A program made the position numbers and the translations under genes. Positions 11,372 through 22,583 of a stretch of 64,000 nucleotides of DNA are shown here, piece after piece. Source of the stretch: Anaeramoeba flamelloides (taxonomy: Eukaryota > Metamonada > Anaeramoebidae); contig JANTQA010000032.1 of NCBI GenBank assembly GCA_027625915.1, positions 10,912,001 through 10,976,000 of the forward strand, in the 5' to 3' direction. The number at the start of each line of letters is the position of its first letter. Positions within the stretch are counted from its first letter, which is position 1. The notes beneath the pieces were generated by a model. That model saw nothing but the letters and a program-made list of their open reading frames with translations. It did no database searches and was not told the DNA's origin.

Positions 11372-12015
11372 TTTAATCCCAATTTGATTTTATTAAAAGT
11401 TGAAGGAGAAAAAACTAAAAAATGATTAACAAGATTTTGTGAGAGATTTTCAAAAACCTTCCATATTCATGAACAAAAATGTTCGATTTAAATCATTCAA
11501 AAATATTTACTCTGTTAATTTTTAATAAAATCCTTTTTGGTCTTTTCATAATTTTAAAATTGAAAATAATTTTGATTTCCTTTTCCTGATTTTTTGAAAG
11601 AAAAAAAGAGTTCCCAAAGAGGGAGGTTGTAATTCCAGATCTCTATTTGAAGAAAAATAGTTACAATTGTGTGAAAAAAGTTTCCCATTTAAAATTCGAT
11701 GAACAGTAATTTACTATTTTTGAATATATTTTTATTTGTTTCTCAAAACAAAAGTAAAGATTATCAAGTCTTAGAAACCAATAAATCTGAAGACACACAT
11801 TTCTAAATTCCAAAATACCAATTCAGAATTTTATAATTTGATTTATTTTTTTTAAAAGAAATCGGAGAATAAAATAAGAAACAAAGTGTAGAAAAAATGA
11901 AACATTTTTTGGGTTCTTTAGAAGAAAAAAAGTACTTAAGATCTGGATTTAAGAATATAAACTTGGAAGAAGAACTTGTGAATATGTGAAAAAGGGTAAA
12001 AAAAAAAACAAATAA
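11372..12015. other. Intergenic between TMEM258 and tRNA-Lys
   Basis: No gene is seen. The segment 11590-11700 (GAGTTCCCAAAG, GGTTGTAATTCC, TTTCCCATTTAAAATTC) resembles arms of the small foldback family found at 20456, 26330 and 55163, so a decayed copy probably lies here. Confidence 0.4.
11998..12008 (-). terminator. Pol III T-run terminator of the tRNA-Lys gene
   Basis: Reading the minus strand, the 3' end of the tRNA gene is followed after about seven bases by eleven consecutive T residues, the usual RNA polymerase III stop signal. Confidence 0.6.
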
Positions 12016-12087
12016 GCTCCGCGCGGGGCTCGAACCCGCGACATTCAGGTTAAAAGCCTGACGCTCTGCCGACTGAGCTAGCGAAGC
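12016..12087 (-). tRNA. tRNA-Lys (anticodon UUU)
   Basis: The 72-nt minus-strand sequence folds as a full cloverleaf. The acceptor stem is GCTTCGC with GCGGAGC (one G-U pair), the D stem GCTC/GAGC, the anticodon stem TCAGG/CCTGA around loop CTTTTAA (anticodon TTT), and the T arm GCGGG TTCGAGC CCCGC. No intron is present. CCA is not encoded, as expected for a eukaryotic nuclear gene. Its G+C content stands out against the flanks. A T run follows its 3' end. Confidence 0.97.
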
Positions 12088-12416
12088 ACTTGTAAAATCT
12101 TTGAAAAAAGACGCTTTTTTAAACTTTTTTAAAATTTATATTTTGATTTTAAAACAATAGTATTGTTTCCTTAAAAATATTAAATTTCTCAGGATTAATT
12201 AAGGTGAGTACGATCTAATACACAAACTTTTAACAAAAGTTATTCATCACCAAAAATACAATTTCTTAAGTTTTTCAATACTTTCAATCAAATCATTCTT
12301 CGAAATCTAAAACTACATCAAAATTTTTTTAATTTTTTTTTATTTTTTGTTTATAAATTTGAGCTTTTATTTCCTTTTTTCTCAGTATTATAATAGTTTT
12401 CCTTTGATCGGAAAAA

Positions 12417-12970
12417 TAAACTCTTTTTCATTCAAAGGGGCACAGTTTTATTGTTGAAATAGAACATATTTTATGAGTTTAATTCATTATTCTTCTCAAA
12501 AAAAAATTTCAATTTTTAGATCAAAACCATTTTTTAATTTCGTTAAATTTTTTTTTTTTTTTTTTTTTTGCTTTTCTTCTTTTCTTCTTAACTATTTTTT
12601 AAAAAAAATTAAATTTGAAAAAAAAATGTTTGAAAAACAAAATTAACATTAAGAAAAGTTAGGTTTTGTATGGTCTTTTAAAATTCATACATTTACAAGT
12701 CAAAAATCTTATTGTCAAAAATTATAATTTCCTAAACAAATTGAGAATGTTGGACGAGAAGTACCAATGAATGGTATCTTAAAAAATTTTTTACATTTTT
12801 TATTTTTTGAAATTAATGGTTTATTCAGAGTTTTCTTTTATAATTATCGGCTCTTATCTGGAGTTTATTATTTCTCGTATATTTAAACAATCTAAGTTTG
12901 GTTGATTCTTAAAAATAAAGTGACTTTTTGATTTTTGGCTCAGGGCACCTTTGAGTATAATCGAGTTTAT
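12417..12970 (+). mobile_element. TA-bounded element of the TAAACTCTTTTTCA group (560-bp class), copy 1
   Basis: The left end TAAACTCTTTTTCATTCAAA with GGGGC is matched by the inverted right end (GGGCACCTTTGAGTATAATC, GAGTTTA). Internal landmarks shared with other copies are TATGAGTTTAATTCATTATTC, AACATTAAGAAAAGTTAGG, TTAAAATTCATACATTTA and CAATGAA. Copies lie at 33379-33830 (right-truncated), 36474-37035 and 52601-53184. Non-coding. Confidence 0.75.
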
Positions 12971-12984
12971 AATTTCAAAAAAGT

Positions 12985-13530
12985 AAACTCCAATTCAAAA
13001 TTTTTAAGACACCAAAATTCGATTTGTAAAAAAAAATCTTATTTAATCAATTCAAGAAGATTTATCAAATTAGAACCATTCACTAATTGAAATATTAACA
13101 CATGTTTATAAATTACAATACTCACAAAACAATAAAAAAAAATAATTATCAATACAAATAAATCATGTGTCTGTTAAAAATTTTGGAGATGGGCAAAACA
13201 AAAACATAAATTTTGTAAATTTGTTTAAATTCTATTAGGAATATTGATCGATCAAATGGTTCGATACTACCAACTAATTTTTATTTGAGTTCATCCATTT
13301 GGTACAACTCAACTTTAGCCATATATCGAGGGTTGAAAGATATTTTTGATCCAACCAAATAAATTACGTAATTCAAACAATGAAATGAAAACAACAACTA
13401 AAAGATGAAAAAATGATTTTCATATTTTACAGAAATCAAAATTATCTTCAATTTCAAGGAAATTGTATTATTTTGATTGTTTGGAACGTTTTAGCTCTGT
13501 GGAAAATTTTGAATTTTAGTTTATTAATAC
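12985..13530 (+). repeat. Direct repeat DR, unit 1 (empty-site copy)
   Basis: About 550 bp match 14280-15030 in the same orientation at roughly 80-85% by eye, sharing AATATTGATCGATCAAA, GAGTTCATCCATTTGG, TTACGTAATTC and TTTGGAACGTTTTAGCT. At 13465-13470 it carries the uninterrupted target of the MITE that sits in unit 2. No coding function is seen. Confidence 0.7.
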
Positions 13531-13794
13531 AAAAGACTATTACAAAATCAAAAATATTATATCAAAAAAATAACAAAATAGAAAATAATATGTGATTTCT
13601 TTCATAATTGTTATTATTAAGTAAATTGTTTAGTTCAGACTGAATAATTTGATTTTTTTAAAAATTAAAATTATTAAATATTAAAGATTTATTGTTGAGA
13701 AAGATACTTGTTTAAATTCAATCTTTCCAACACATTCTTCGATCAGTCAAAAAAAAAAAAATAAAAAATATCCTTCATTTTACCAATTCAGAAC

Positions 13795-14050
13795 AAACCA
13801 TTATTACCACAGATTTTTTTACAACCAAATTCACTTTTAAGGTAAAAAATTTCAACGAAATTTTAGGGTATAAAAAAATCTCAAATTAAGGCATAAAATT
13901 GGAATTTTTTTAAACCCAAATTATTTTACTTGAATCTGAAATTTATTCCTTAAATTATGATTTATCTGTGGCCCACATCTTATTTGAATTTTGTAGCTTA
14001 AAAAGTAGAAATAACTATACCAAAATAGGTAGATCTACTTGCAGCTATCA
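13795..14050. mobile_element. Decayed relative of the TACAGT MITE
   Basis: The segment carries the same internal words as the 14771-14970 MITE (TTCACTTTTAAGG, TTTCAACGAAATTT, AAAAAATCTCAAATTAAGGC) but with diverged tips and right arm. It is an older copy between the two direct repeats. Confidence 0.55.
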
Positions 14051-14279
14051 AACCTTAAAATAACTATTCAAAGAAACTGACTTTAATGATCTTTGTTTCC
14101 ATTTTAACATAGTTAATTGAGGGATTAGTTACTCAAATTTATCTTTTTTTCCCAAAGGAAATAAATAATTATTGACACAAAGATAGATTTAAACCCTTTA
14201 CGCAATTTCATTCATCAACAATAGAGAGATGAGTTATCATTTTTTGACGTGGTTATTTTTTCCAATGAAATTTTCAATC

Positions 14280-15030
14280 AAAAGATCTAAACCATAATTC
14301 AAAATTTTTCACAGAAACACCAAAATTCGATTTCTGAAAAAAAAACTTATTTAATCAATTCAAGATGAAATACCAAATTAGAATCATTTGTTAATTGGAA
14401 TGTTAACACTTGTTTACCAATTACAATACTCATAAAATAAAAAAAAATAATTATCAATACTAATAAATCATGGGTGTGTTAAAAATATTGTAGATGGGTA
14501 AAACAAAAAATGTGTTAATAAATTTGTTGAAATTCTATTAGGAATATTGATCGATCAAAGGTTAGAGACTACCAATTAATTAAATTTGAGTTCATCCATT
14601 TGGAAAAACTCAACTTTAACATAATATAAATTGTTGAAAAAAAAATTGATCGTATGAAACAAGTTACGTAATTCGAAAAATAAAGTAAAAAAAAAACTAA
14701 AAGATGAAAAAATGATTACACATATTTTATACAAAAATTAAAGTTATTTCCAATTTCAATGTAATTGTATTACAGTCAGTTCCACTTTTAAGGCACAAAC
14801 TTTCAACGAAATTTAAGGCACAAAAAAATCTCAAATTAAGGCACAAAAATTTGTATTTTTTTTTTCATAATTTATTTGACTATAATCCAAAATTTGTGCC
14901 TTAATTTGAGATTTTTATTGTGCCTTACATTTTGTTGAAAGTTTGTGCCTTAAAAGTGGAACTGACTGTATTATGATTCTTTGGAACGTTTTAGCTGTTG
15001 TGAAATTTTTGAATTTTTGTTTAGATCCTT
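14280..15030 (+). repeat. Direct repeat DR, unit 2, interrupted by a MITE
   Basis: This is the counterpart of 12985-13530, interrupted at 14771-14970 by the TACAGT element. Sequence on both sides of the insertion continues the alignment with unit 1 (GTAATTGTAT before; TTTGGAACGTTTTAGCT after). Confidence 0.7.
14771..14970. mobile_element. Near-palindromic Tc1/mariner-type MITE (TACAGT family), copy 1
   Basis: TA-CAGTCAGTTCCACTTTTAA opens and its inverse TTAAAAGTGGAACTGACTG-TA closes a 200-bp near-palindrome with arms of about 80 bp carrying three AAGGCACAAA words each. The TA duplication and CAGT tip are typical of Tc1/mariner elements. The insertion interrupts direct repeat unit 2. A copy is at 41835-42035. 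Confidence 0.85.
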
Positions 15031-16498
15031 TTTTGTTAGGATTTTTGAATCAAATTAGAAAAAGAAAAATTTGCAAAAAAAAAAATTTTTGAAGCTATTT
15101 CTCTTTTAGTAATTAATGAGTGTCTACAGGAAAAATTACCTTGAACTTTTAATATTATTTTAAAAATACAATAAAAATAAATCAAATATTGAATACTTCA
15201 AGATCTTAAAATAACTGATCATTGATTTTATACACAAATTATTTATTAAATGTCTTAGAATTTAAAAGATTAAGCAATATTCTTTTTTCAAATATTCCAA
15301 GTATAAACAAGGAACGATTCTTATTAAAATCAGTTATTTCATAATATTACTCTTTTTTTTTTTATTAATTAGATTAAATATTTGAATTCTTTTTATTTGT
15401 TTGAAAATCTTTAAGAAAATCTTTAAAAAATTATAATAAAGGCTGTTAATATATTTAATCTTTGTATTTTTACGAACCCTCAAAAAAAAAAAAAAAATAA
15501 GATTGGATTATTCATTATTGAACATTAATATGTAAAATTAAAAGGTATTTCTTTAGATTATAAGTTGAATGTTCCTTGATTTATAAAAGTATTTTTGGAG
15601 AATTTTTAAATTTGATTTTTTGGTTTTTTTTCTCATATTTTTTTATCAATAAAAAGAAAAAATTGATTTATACTCTAATCTTTGAATCCAAAAATTGAAT
15701 TTTTTTTTCAAAGTTTAAAATAATTATTGTAATTTTTATTTGAAATTAAGTTCACAATTTATACTGAATTATTCCAAAACTTAGTGGTTTTATTGTTAAA
15801 ATCTATTTTTGTACACTTCTTTTCAAAAATTCAAAGATTTCTTTCTCCTTTCAGACAAAATAATTTTTTTTAAATATTTCAAAAATATGTTGAATTTTGA
15901 AATTTTTTTTTTAAAAATGAGAGAAATGGATCAGACTCTTTAAAAATAATAATTCATTTCTGAAAATAGATTCAAAATTAAGTTGCTATTGAATTAATCA
16001 GATTTTTTCTTTGTTTTTCAATTTCAAGAAACAGTAAATTTTTTTTTGAATTTGCTATTAAATTTACTTGAAGAATTTTTTAGTTTACTATTCCATTAAG
16101 AATTTATTTAGTTATAAAAATAATTTGATTCTAACTTTTTATAAAAATAACAATTAATAATTAATATTTAACTTATTTCCATGTCAGTGATTTTTTTCAA
16201 TCCTTAGAAGAAGAACAAAAAAAAAACACAAAAACTAAAAAAAAGTGTATTATTTTACAAAAAAATATTTCTTAAAATCTCTGCTTAAGTACTACATTTT
16301 TGGTGAAAACATCGAATTAATGTATAAAATCACCCTTGAAAGAGTTATGCAATGCAAGTAATGTTTGTCCAAGGAGAATTTCTTTTAGAAAAAATGTGAA
16401 ATTTTCACAATTTCAACAATTTTCACAAATTTTAGCTTGTTAGATCATGCTAAATTTTGATTTTAATATTTTAGAATTTCCATTTCAACTTTCTGAAC
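15031..16498. other. AT-rich intergenic with a dispersed repeat
   Basis: No gene is seen. About 15700-16100 is a direct-orientation copy of 45715-46095 (shared words AAAATAATTATTGTA, GTGGTTTTATT, AGATTTCTTTCT, ATAATTCATTTCTGAAAATA, CAATTTCAAGA). The family has no visible inverted ends or coding sequence and its class is unknown. Confidence 0.5.
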
Positions 16499-16849
16499 TC
16501 ACACTTTTTTCTTGGGTTGTTCTAAATTTTTCTTGCCTTTGCTTTTACAAGTTTTAAATGTTCTCAAATTTGAACTCGCACTTAGAAATCCCCAAAAGGT
16601 AATGTTTTTGCAATTATTTTTTTTGTTATTTTCATTTTTCCTTATCATTGAAAAACAAATAACAAAAGTATATGTGAAAAGGTAAAGATAACAAAAAATT
16701 ATTTTTTCATTTTTTTGTCCAATTTCTTCTGTGTGATAATTTTTTTTGAGAAGTGAAAGTGAAATAACACAATTACTCAACCCCCTCAAGGGTGGGTAGG
16801 TAGTCCTTAAAAGATTGAGTTCAACTGAGAAAATCGAAAATTTTGACAT
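16499..16849 (-). CDS. Possible 116-residue protein, unrecognised
   Basis: The frame opens with ATG at 16849 and ends with TGA. The N-terminal part (KFSIFSVELNLLRTTYPPLR) and the basic C-terminal part (FKTCKSKGKKNLEQPKKKV) look more protein-like than the Phe/Ile/Asn-rich middle. The middle could be an unspliced intron, for example from a GT near 16793 to an AG near 16582-16640, but I cannot fix the sites. A frame this long is unusual but not impossible by chance in this composition. No family is recognised. It is divergent from the plus-strand gene at 17777 with about 930 bp between. Confidence 0.3.
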   Translation of the reverse strand: MSKFSIFSVELNLLRTTYPPLRGLSNCVISLSLLKKNYHTEEIGQKNEKIIFCYLYLFTYTFVICFSMIRKNENNKKNNCKNITFWGFLSASSNLRTFKTCKSKGKKNLEQPKKKV

Positions 16850-17776
16850 TTTAAATGAATCTGAAGAATTAATTTCAAACTTACCACCTTAATTCTAGAT
16901 TATACGAAACTTTCAAGTGAAAATAGATTTAATAAAATCTAAACATTACTTTTTTATTAAGGATTAGTCGAATTTTATGGTTAGTGAATACTAATTTTAC
17001 CACCTAGTAACATATTTATAGATTTAAAAGAAGCTTCATCTCAGAGATCTTGCTAACTTGTAAAATTTAGGTTTTTTTTGGAAAATTTTGAGTTGGGCAA
17101 AAAGCAATTTTATTTCATCAAATCCAAATTATTCTCAACAAATTTTGAAGAAAAAAATTACCGTAGGAAAATGTCACCCCCTTTCTTTTCAAGTATGTTA
17201 GAGTGTAGCCATAGAGTATAAATATACTTGAAAAGAAAGTGGACTAGCATTTTCTTAATATCAAAAAAAATAGCTTTTTAGTTTTGGCTTGTTATGTTCG
17301 GGAAATTCAAAAAGTTTTAGGATCGATAAATGGTTTTCAATTAAAATCTAAAACTTTCCAAAAATTGCAATATTTTGACTTTTCCTCTATCCACTATCAT
17401 TTAAAGCTTTTTTTCCGTTTATAGTATTTTATTTCAACCCTCACATAGCATAAAATTCGAATAGTCCTTAATATATCTCAAAGAATTGAGGACAAAAGCA
17501 TCTGAGATACACCCAACCTCTTTTATAATTTTAAAACTCATTTTGTTTCAAACTCTCCTTTTTGTGAGATTTCAATTTATTCAACCATAAAAAACAATCG
17601 AAAAAAAGCAATTGTCCTATTAAATAAAATCGTTAATTTAAAACCATAGAACAATTGTCCACAAACAAACCAACCAAAAACTTGTCAAGACTAAACAAGA
17701 ATAAGATTCAAATGATAAATGAATCCAAATTGAAAAGATATCATTTTTTTTCAAACAATCAGAATAATTTCATCAA
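16850..17776. other. Divergent intergenic region with a small hairpin
   Basis: It lies between two divergent reading frames and should hold their promoters, though no motif stands out. At 17165-17262 there is an inverted repeat: AATGTCACCCCCTTTCTTTT, CAAGTAT against ATACTTGAAAAGAAAGTGG, CTAGCATTTTC, with about 30 bp between arms. It resembles a very small MITE. Confidence 0.45.
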
Positions 17777-20700
17777 ATGTCACTTGTTCGAATCTTAATA
17801 ACTCACAAACGTGGCTACCCATTTATCGATCAAAGATATAATTGGAATGGCGAACATGTATCTCAAGCAATTTCAGATTTTACCCAATCTATTCTCCAAT
17901 TTTCGAATACCTTAGGTGAAAATGGTTTGATAATTCCCTTTCTGAAAATTTTTTTGTTTTTTTTTTTTTTTACTTTTCTTTTTGTTTTTCATGACTAACA
18001 TCACTCAGCCATAATTAAATTCTTCAAAGGATTTCAACACACATCTTAATTCTCAATCAAACCGATAAAACTCATCTTAATTTTTTTTTTATTACTTAAA
18101 GAACAAAGTTGTTCATTCTCAATTTTAACCGTATTTCAAACGAACACATTTTTACAAAACCAAAAAAGATATTATTCTTATTTTCAAAAGACTCTTCCCA
18201 AATTATCATCTGTGTCGTTTTGTCTTCCAATTAATTTCAAAAAAAAACAATTTTTTTTTATTCTTTCTCATTCTCATTCTCATTCTCTTTCTCATTCTCT
18301 CTCCCTCCCCCCTTCTTACTCTCACTCTATTTCCAATTCCTTTTCCGAACTCTCAATAAATTTAGTTGTCAACCGAGTAATTTTAGAGCAACCTCTGAAA
18401 AATCAAAAAACAAACAAACAAAGGTTTGGTATAAATAGAACACGCCACTCTTTTTCAACAAAGAGAAAAATATCAACATCGATCAAAACTACTGATTCTG
18501 AGAATTGTTTGTCAATGGTTACAAAAAAAAGCGAAAACATTATTGTAATTGTATTCCATCAAGAAAAAATTGTTTCTTATGTAAGATCTTTTTTTCTTTT
18601 ATTTTTACTTCTTTCTCATTTTTTTTTTTTTATTTCTTTCTTTATTTGTTTTTCGTTAATTTTTGCAATTAATTTTTTTTGCATACTTTGAATTTTAATA
18701 ACTTCAATCTGTTCATAAATTGATGAGAACTTTTCTGAACACTTAATTTATACTTTTTACAACAAATAATTTTGAAAGTACTTTGATTTCTGAAAATTTT
18801 TTACTCTTTTTTTTTTTACCTTTCCATTTTTGTAAATTTTGCCATTTAACCAAAAAATGAAAATTGAAAAAGAAAAATATTGTTCTTATATGTGTATTGT
18901 ACCAATAAAAATCTTTAATAAGCCAACTGGTTTTAAACAATTCGAGAGCCTAGACTATAATTCTTTGAATTAGCTTTTATTGGTTGGATTAAAAGAAATT
19001 ATAAATATTTTTTTTTTTATCGAATCAATTAAGGCTGTTGTCAAAATATCTAATACAGACTTGTAAAATCCTGGTTTCAGAATAAAAGCCATATTTCTTT
19101 TTTATTAAAGAAAAATTATACATTAAATGATCAAAAGAAACTGATAATAAACCCTAAAAAAATATAAAATTGGTTTCTTAAAGTTCTATTATTTAAAAAG
19201 AAATCCTAAAAATGAAGGATCAAATTACGAAATTTATCTCAAAAAATAGAGTTAATTTTTAAGAAAATTGATTATTATCTCATCAAAAAAACAAAAAATT
19301 CAAAAAAATTGGAATAATTTAAAATGCACAAAAAATGTCAAAGGGTTTACCTTCAAAATTGATTTCGACTTAGGTATACTATTGAGTACTTAACTATATG
19401 TTGTATCAGAACAAGAAGAAAAAAAAAGCAGGTGTTTTATTTTTAAACATGGGCTTTATGCTTTGTGACTGTTTTTTTTTTTACAAAATATGACAAAATA
19501 GTTTGCAAAACCATCTGTAAAACAGTTGATCAACTTCAGTAGCACCATTTCCGGTCATACTGTTAAAGCCCTAGTTCCAGTGTAAAAGCAAAAAATGTCC
19601 ATTTTTTTTTGTCATTTTTTTTTCAATCTCCCTTTTCAAAAACCCCATGAACAAAAGGTTGCCTGAAATGTAAAAATGATTACTATTCAAACCTAGCAAA
19701 ATATTTGGTTCAAAATTATTCCTTAAAGATATTCCAAAAAAGTTAAAATAAAAAAAATGACAAAAGTAATAATGGCCATTTTTTGCTTTTATACTTGTAC
19801 TAGGGCTTTAAATTCAAAATAATGTAAAGAATATTTTTCGATCAATTTCCTTTTTAAAAATCCGAGAAATCAATAAATTTAAAACAATTCATTTCAATGA
19901 AAATTTATCAAAATCAACATTTATATAATGTTTTTTTTGCATTTAAACCAACAAAATCCTTTATTAAAAAAAATTTAAAAAATGGGAATCGAAGCAAAAA
20001 ACATTTGCAAACTTTTATTTGGATTTATCAGTTTATTAAAAAAATTTTTGGTTTCACTTTTTAAAAACAACTTATCAAAATTTTTTTTCTATCTTTAATT
20101 AATCACCAAACCAGAGTTAGTTGGTTAATTCAAAATGCGATAGAAGAAAAATTAAGAGTATCTATACAAAATGTTGAGAGTCCTTTAAAATAACATCTAG
20201 CCCTAATAAAAAAACCTTTTTTATAACATCTATATAACATTTTGATAACAAAATTTCCTTTTATATGATGATTTTTTCAATATTTTTTGAAAAAATATTC
20301 TTATAACAGGCTTATAACATGTTATAAATTTTATAACACATTTTATAACAACCATTTATGTTATAAAAGTTTTTATTATAAACTTTTATAACATTTTACA
20401 CCTTTACAACATGTTTATAACATGTTATAAATTTTTTTTTTTATTAGGGTAGTGTATAAAAACAAAAATACTGGTATTTGAATTATAAATGGGAAAAAAA
20501 TTTCCCATTTTTTTTTCTTTTCCTTTTTATACAAATTGAGTTTCCCAAGAAATAGGTTGTAGGTTGTGCTCTCTATTTATTTATTTTTTGGTTCTTTTTT
20601 ATGCCATACATAGGTATACTTTTTTGAATGAACTATAATACCTAAATGAAATTCAGATTTCAGAATTGAAAAAAAAAGGATAATCGGATGAAATTTTATC

Positions 20701-22583
20701 CTATTTAAATTTCAAAGACCAGTAACTTAATTTTTGAAACATTTTTTTTTTTTACATTTGATTTTAATTAAACTCAATTCAAATTTTTAAAGCTATGAAT
20801 TTACTTGACTGTTGTTATATTCTTATCAAATCTGAAATTTTCACTCTACTTAAGGAATTTGTTTGATACATATATTTTAAAATAAAAACTCAAACAAAAA
20901 TAATACTTCAATATAGTCTCTGATTTAATGTTTCATTTGATTTTAAAAAATCCAATAAAGAAAATGAAAACACCATTTACTTTTCGAAGAATTGGAATTC
21001 AAACATTTTTTTTTATTTTGGTTAAAATCTTTAAATTTTAATTTACCGATTTTGAATTGTTTATTTCGTCATAAACTTTGTTTCATTCAAAGTGGAATCC
21101 AAAAAAAAATATTTTTTTCAAATATCAATTATTTTTTATAATTGACCTTTGAAGAACAAATAAGAAATAAAAAGAATAATACACATTAAAGAATTGTTGA
21201 AATAGGTATGAAGTAAAACTAATTAATCAAAATATTTTCTTAAAAATTGAAAAACTCGAATTCTTAGGTGAAGGCACCTATTGAGAAAAACAAAAATGTT
21301 CGTTTTGATCTTCTACTGGCATTTGAATAATAAATAGGAAACAATTTTCACTTCATTTTCCATACTTTTCTTTTACAAATCAAGTCCCCAAACGAAGTAT
21401 GTTGGTATTTGTGGTCTCTATTTGAAAAAGGAAATGAAAATGAAGTGAAAATTTTTCACATTTATTAATCAAATATCAAGATCAAAGATCTTCATAAAAT
21501 TGCAATAGAAATCAAGATGATTTCTCAACAATCATTTTCACAGTTTCAATAACCTTAAAATAATACGCTTTTACCAAGTGACTATTGATTTTGCAATAAA
21601 AAAAATTTTACAACTGAATTACGTGTCAAAAAAAAATCGAAAAAAAAAAACAAAAAAAACGTGAAAAAATGATTTCAATTTTGAAAATTTCCAAAATAAA
21701 TTTTTTCTTCTAATTTCCATGCAAACCTTTTAAACACATGTAATTCACCCATTACAACTTGGTCCCTTTGACTGTAAAATAGTTTATTTTATTCTATCAT
21801 TTTGAATTCTAAAAAGCCTACCAGCAAACAGGTGAACTTTTGGTTTAAACTTTTTAATTTTAAAAAAAAATATTAAGAGTTTTTTAAATGTTACATTTTT
21901 CCAAAAATATTCATATTTTTTTTTCAATATTTCTGCAATAATACTTTTTAAAATGCCTCGTTATGAAAATTTATAATTCAAATTATCGTGATTATGATTA
22001 ATAAAATTCGTTGAAAAACAAAATAAAAAAAAAAAATAAAATGAAAAAAAGTATTTTTAAGCCAACTTTACTCATTTTTTGATGAATGAAAAATTTTTCT
22101 TCTTTTTTTTTTTAATTAAAGTCAAAGTAAACATTTTAATTCCAAACCACAATTATTTTTAAACATAAAGCCTTTCTAGAAAATTTTCGTTATTACCAGT
22201 ATAATAACGGTAATGATAATATTTAACATATAAATGCCGAATAAAATTAAATATCTCTAAATAATAATAATAAACAAAAAATAACAATCATAATAATAAA
22301 TTTTAATCAACAAAAGGAAAAAGTTAGCGACTTTGCCGAAATTATTCTTAAATCATTTAAAGACCAATTTGATGAATTAATAGTTGAATTATCACAAGTC
22401 TTTGAAGATATAATAAATGAAAAGAAAAAGGAAATCAAAGATCTTGATAATGAAGACAAAAAACGTTTTAAAGAATTTGAATCATATTTGGAAGAATTAA
22501 AAACTAATTTCGATCTCGAAATTAAAAGACAAAAAAAAAAGAAAAGAAAACAAAATGAAATCAAAAAAAGTGAAGAAGATTAG
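17777..22583 (+). CDS. Longin/roadblock-like protein with charged tail, three exons (model)
   Basis: Exon 1 starts at ATG 17777 (MSLVRILITHKRGYPFIDQR, then a helix SQAISDFTQSILQFSNTL) and ends at 17915 (donor GTGAAA) or 17924. Exon 2 runs from 18102, after a T-rich acceptor TTACTTAAAG, to 18580 (donor GTAAGATC). It contains a Ser-His run encoded by a TTCTCA microsatellite (18262-18300), a basic Ser/Thr-rich stretch and then strand NIIVIVFHQEKIVSY. Exon 3 (22317-22583) has no ATG: EKVSDFAEIILKSFKDQF, then a Lys/Glu-rich coiled segment and tail KKSEED with TAG. Phases (1, then 0) match and total length is 885 nt. The strand-strand-helix ... strand-helix order resembles longin/roadblock domains of trafficking and GTPase-regulatory proteins. 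That, and joining exon 3 across a 3.7-kb repeat-filled intron, are inference. The exons themselves are well supported as coding by length and composition. Confidence 0.5.
19563..19811. mobile_element. 249-bp TTAA-bounded MITE
   Basis: TTAA (19563-19566) is followed by AGCCCTAGTTCCAGTGTAAA, AGCAAAAAATG; the right end is the inverse (CATTTTTTGCTTTTATACTT, GTACTAGGGCT-TTAA at 19808-19811). Inverted arms are about 42 bp. The interior is non-coding. Confidence 0.8.
20197..20452. mobile_element. TA-flanked MITE packed with TTATAAC motifs
   Basis: Ends CTAGCCCTAATAAAAAAA and TTTTTTTATTAGGGTAG are inverted. The interior consists largely of repeated TATAACA/TGTTATA words, including ACATGTTATAAA palindromes, on both strands. 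Non-coding. Confidence 0.65.
20456..20890 (+). repeat. Dispersed repeat, inverted relative at 26020-26390
   Basis: Starting AATACTGGTATTTGAATTAT, it shares long words in inverted orientation with 26130-26390 (ATCGGATGAAATTTTATCC, GAAATTCAGATTTCAG, ATAGGTTGTAGGTTG, TTTCCCATTT). The first 100 bp match the small foldback at 55163-55342. Confidence 0.6.
21073..21786 (-). mobile_element. TA-bounded element of the TAAACTCTTTTTCA group (710-bp class), copy 2
   Basis: It is the inverse of 43011-43713. Ends are TAAACTTTGTTTCATTCAAA and the inverse of TAAACTATTTTACAGTCAAA, with GGG following. The internal segment 21310-21480 contains a nested inverted repeat related to 55163-55342 (TTTTCACTTCATTTTCC ... 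GAAAATGAAGTGAAAA). Non-coding. Confidence 0.75.

Larger units (their letters stand above)
18581..22316 (+). other. Long intron of the longin-like gene (repeat-filled)
   Basis: The proposed 3,736-nt intron begins GTAAGATCTTTT and ends ATCAACAAAAG. It holds the TTAA element at 19563-19811, the TTATAAC-rich MITE at 20197-20452, a dispersed repeat at 20456-20890 and the inverted 714-bp element at 21073-21786. The acceptor lacks a strong pyrimidine tract, which is the weakest point of the gene model. Confidence 0.4.

Noticed and set aside
22307-22564. 85-codon minus-strand Ser/Phe-rich frame
   Set aside because: It is the complement of the Lys/Glu-rich plus-strand exon at 22317-22583; Glu/Lys codons read backwards give Phe/Leu/Ser runs.
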